64,000 bases of DNA from an uncultured Pelagibacteraceae bacterium (GTDB lineage Bacteria; Pseudomonadota; Alphaproteobacteria; Pelagibacterales; AG-422-B15), in assembly GCA_902577765.1 (NCBI GenBank), contig CACHAK010000003.1, positions 1 through 64,000 of the forward strand, in the 5' to 3' direction. Position numbers and translations under genes: made by a program. The notes below the pieces were generated by a model. The model did no database searches, was not told the DNA's origin, and saw only the letters and a program-made list of their open reading frames with translations. The first letter of the stretch is position 1. Each line of letters opens with the position of its first letter. This document shows, one piece after another, positions 61,974-64,000 of this stretch.

Positions 61974-62909
61974 CTAAATTTTATTCTTTTCAATTTTATC
62001 CCAAATTAGTGATGCAACATCAAGTTTATATAACCTCTTGATTTCCTGTATGCATGTTGGTGAGGTAACATTTATTTCTATTAGATACTTTCCGATGATA
62101 TCAATTCCTACAAAAAAGAGGCCTTCACGCTTCAAAAATTTTTTAATTGCTCTGCATATATTTTCATCTTGTTTAGTAAGTTTAGTTTTTTGACAATTAG
62201 CACCAACGTGTATATTTGATCTTATTTCATTATTTTTCGGCATTCTTTTAATAGCTGCTACCGGTTCACCGTCTATTAATATTATTCTTTTGTCACCATT
62301 TCGCACTTGAGGGATAAATTTTTGTAATATAAAAGGTTCTTTTTTGTATAAAATAAAACTTTCAATAATTTGATTAAAATTCTTATCGTTTTTATTGAGC
62401 AGAAAAACACCTTCTCCTCCATTACCATAGAGTGGTTTGATAACAGAAGTGCCATGTTTACTTAAAAATATATTGATTTCATCTTTAGACCTTGTGATCA
62501 TGGTTGGAGGTATTATTTTATTATGTTTAAGCATTGAGATCTTTTCAGGTGCATTTCTAATTCCCTGAGGATTATTTATTATCCTCGTTCTGCTATTTAT
62601 CTGCTCTAGAAGATGCATTGATGAGATATATTCAATATTATATGGGGGATCTTGTCTTACGAAAATATAATCAAATTTATTTAGATTAGTCGATTTCATC
62701 CTTCCAACTGAAAAATCTTTTAAGTTATTTGAATTAAATTTAACCTCTCGCGTTAAGGCAAACACTGAATTATTTTTATAAGTGAGTGAGCTTGGAAGGT
62801 AAAAAAAATTTTTATTTTTTCTTTTTTGAGACTCATAAATTAAGGGTAATGAACTATCAGTTTTGATATTTAAACTTTCTATTGGATCTAATTGAAAGCC
62901 AACATTCAT
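61974..62909 (-). CDS. gshB: Glutathione synthetase
   Basis: ATP-grasp ligase of 311 residues that joins gamma-glutamylcysteine and glycine. Visible are the start VGFQLDPIESLNIKTDSS, FVRQDPPYN, NPQGIRNAPEK, the glycine-rich loop GNGGEGVFLL and the closing EINVTSPTCIQEI. The neighbours are a BON protein and rsmI, the usual gshB context apart from the missing yraN. Confidence 0.94.
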   Translation of the reverse strand: MNVGFQLDPIESLNIKTDSSLPLIYESQKRKNKNFFYLPSSLTYKNNSVFALTREVKFNSNNLKDFSVGRMKSTNLNKFDYIFVRQDPPYNIEYISSMHLLEQINSRTRIINNPQGIRNAPEKISMLKHNKIIPPTMITRSKDEINIFLSKHGTSVIKPLYGNGGEGVFLLNKNDKNFNQIIESFILYKKEPFILQKFIPQVRNGDKRIILIDGEPVAAIKRMPKNNEIRSNIHVGANCQKTKLTKQDENICRAIKKFLKREGLFFVGIDIIGKYLIEINVTSPTCIQEIKRLYKLDVASLIWDKIEKNKI

Positions 62910-62914
62910 AGTTT

Positions 62915-63505
62915 CTAATCAGTTTTATTGCTAATTGTAATATAATCAATGACTTCAATAACACCGAATACTTCACTAGCTATTTTTGTTACTTTATTTT
63001 TTTCGTTCACTGACCTTGCAATGCCAATTATATATACAACCTGATTAACAGTTTCGACACTAAAATTTAGAGAATTTATGTTTTCGTCTAACATTAATTT
63101 ACCCATTACCTTTGTACTTATTATAAGGTCGTCTGCAAAATTGAGAATATTATCTGAATTACTTATTTGAATTTCATTTATAACTGTTGCAACGCCTTTT
63201 GCTCCCCAAGCTATTCGTGTCGCCTCTATTTTCAAGTCAATTGTCTTTACTGTTCCTGTTAACAAAACTCTACCTTGAGAAACTTCAACATCCACATTGA
63301 AAAAAATGTCCTCACTTTGATCAAAGTATGCGTTTTTAATTACAGTTTTAATGATTGTATCATCAACAAACTCTCCTATTGACCGCTCCTCCTTAGAAAC
63401 AGTTACAACTTTTGCGGCTGTGCCAGTCACAACTTTGGCGCAACTAATTTGCAAAAAAGAAGGTATTAAAAAAAGAATGATTAATATGTAATTTTTTTTT
63501 ATCAT
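62915..63505 (-). CDS. Envelope protein with two BON domains, likely lipoprotein
   Basis: Protein of 196 residues with an N-terminal signal (1-21) ending before Cys22. The lipobox is imperfect (LQISC), so lipidation is likely but not certain. Two BON domains follow (about 45-115 and 120-190), as in DolP/OsmY proteins that bind anionic membranes at the cell envelope. It is five bases upstream of gshB and 17 bases after rsmI. A DolP-like role in outer-membrane integrity is inference. Confidence 0.83.
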   Translation of the reverse strand: MIKKNYILIILFLIPSFLQISCAKVVTGTAAKVVTVSKEERSIGEFVDDTIIKTVIKNAYFDQSEDIFFNVDVEVSQGRVLLTGTVKTIDLKIEATRIAWGAKGVATVINEIQISNSDNILNFADDLIISTKVMGKLMLDENINSLNFSVETVNQVVYIIGIARSVNEKNKVTKIASEVFGVIEVIDYITISNKTD

Positions 63506-63522
63506 AACAATTTATTTTATAT

Positions 63523-64000
63523 TCATTGAATAATTTTTAAATCATTTCTTTTTTTAATTATCATTTGATAAACTTCTCTTTTTGAAATTCCAAGAACTAT
63601 TGAAACAATTTTTGATACATCTGAAGTATTATACCCTGCTTTATACAATTTATTAGATAAATTTATTATTTCTAATTTTGAAATATTTTTTTCTGGCTTA
63701 TTTGTACTTGGCTCTAAAATAAATGTTATTTCTCCTAAGATTTTATCTCGTTTGAGAAGGATATTTATGAGTTCAGAAATCTTAAGATTCAAAATCTCTT
63801 CGTATTTTTTTGTTAACTCTCTTACAAATGTAATCTTACAATCTTTATGGTTATCTAGTATAAAATTTAAAGTCTTGATAATTCTCTTTGGTGACTCAAA
63901 AAAAATTGTTGGACTATCACTCGTTTGAATATGATTTAGAATGCTTGAAATTTCTTTCTTATTTCTTGGGAAGAAACCTTTAAATGAAAAAGAGGTTGAT
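63523..64000 (-). CDS. rsmI: rRNA small subunit methyltransferase I (N-terminus outside window)
   Basis: Methylates the 2'-OH of C1402 in 16S rRNA. The minus-strand frame stays open from 64000 to the stop at 63523 and gives about 158 C-terminal residues. These contain the family motifs FKGFFPR, TIFFESPKRI and VRELTKKYEEIL, followed by the C-terminal helical domain. An apparent start at 63792 (TTG) is internal and not real. The first part with the SAM site lies beyond the window. Confidence 0.92.
   Translation of the reverse strand, partial: STSFSFKGFFPRNKKEISSILNHIQTSDSPTIFFESPKRIIKTLNFILDNHKDCKITFVRELTKKYEEILNLKISELINILLKRDKILGEITFILEPSTNKPEKNISKLEIINLSNKLYKAGYNTSDVSKIVSIVLGISKREVYQMIIKKRNDLKIIQ

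Noticed and set aside
63523..63792. Stand-alone 89-residue protein with TTG start
   Set aside because: The same frame continues open upstream to the window edge and encodes RsmI motifs (ESPKR, RELTK), so this is only the C-terminus of rsmI.

Overview
This is an AT-rich, tightly packed chromosomal segment of an alphaproteobacterium. The alphaproteobacterial markers are ChvG/ChvI next to pckA, RegB/RegA, an Irr-type Fur protein beside fabA-fabB-fabI, an NDUFS6-like CHCC zinc protein, and the linked blocks murJ-trpS-usp-nfu and tsaB-fur-plsC-miaB-phoH-ybeY-corC-lnt-metK-trmB-nusA-infB. The low G+C, very short intergenic gaps and repeated 4-base overlaps of stop codons suggest a streamlined genome, such as those of free-living marine lineages. 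I cannot assign a genus. I see no mobile element, prophage, CRISPR array, rRNA or tRNA.

Layout: 1-5177 holds ahcY (3' end cut off by the window), the ChvG/ChvI two-component system and divergent pckA. 5174-10217 is a minus-strand operon: CHCC zinc protein, polA, a cytidylyltransferase-cupin fusion and a Spinster-like MFS transporter. 10280-17166 holds an orphan ABC ATPase, a large RND/MMPL exporter, an uncharacterised diiron protein and RegA/RegB. 17221-25485 holds a YgjP-type metallopeptidase and the replication block gyrB, recF, dnaN, dnaA, rpsT, mutM. 25539-29477 is a plus-strand run ubiE, ubiB, coaBC, dut. 29474-34962 is an iron/redox and fatty-acid region: DUF3501, an Fe-S CCG-domain protein, rubrerythrin with an Irr-type palindrome, irr, then fabA-fabB-fabI. 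34959-44021 holds purF, pnp, rpsO, truB, rbfA, infB, nusA. 44139-52894 is a long minus-strand run from tsaB down to trmB. 52930-58622 holds a polysaccharide deacetylase, a Bax-like glucosaminidase, nfu, usp, trpS, murJ. 58744-64000 holds maeB, an HSL-family hydrolase, gshB, a BON-domain protein and the 3' part of rsmI.

The genes are mostly core machinery: replication start and clamp functions, translation, membrane lipid and envelope synthesis, C4/gluconeogenic carbon flow (pckA, maeB) and redox/iron sensing (RegBA, Irr, Fur). No clearly new multi-gene system is visible. The parts most worth a second look are the diiron protein at 14114-15313 with its own palindrome and apparently leaderless promoter, the cytidylyltransferase-cupin fusion at 6439-7224, the Irr-box/rubrerythrin/Fe-S/DUF3501 cassette, the genes missing from otherwise conserved neighbourhoods (rimP, ylxR, PTS genes, senC, rimI, yraN), and the strong bias to 4-base convergent stop overlaps.
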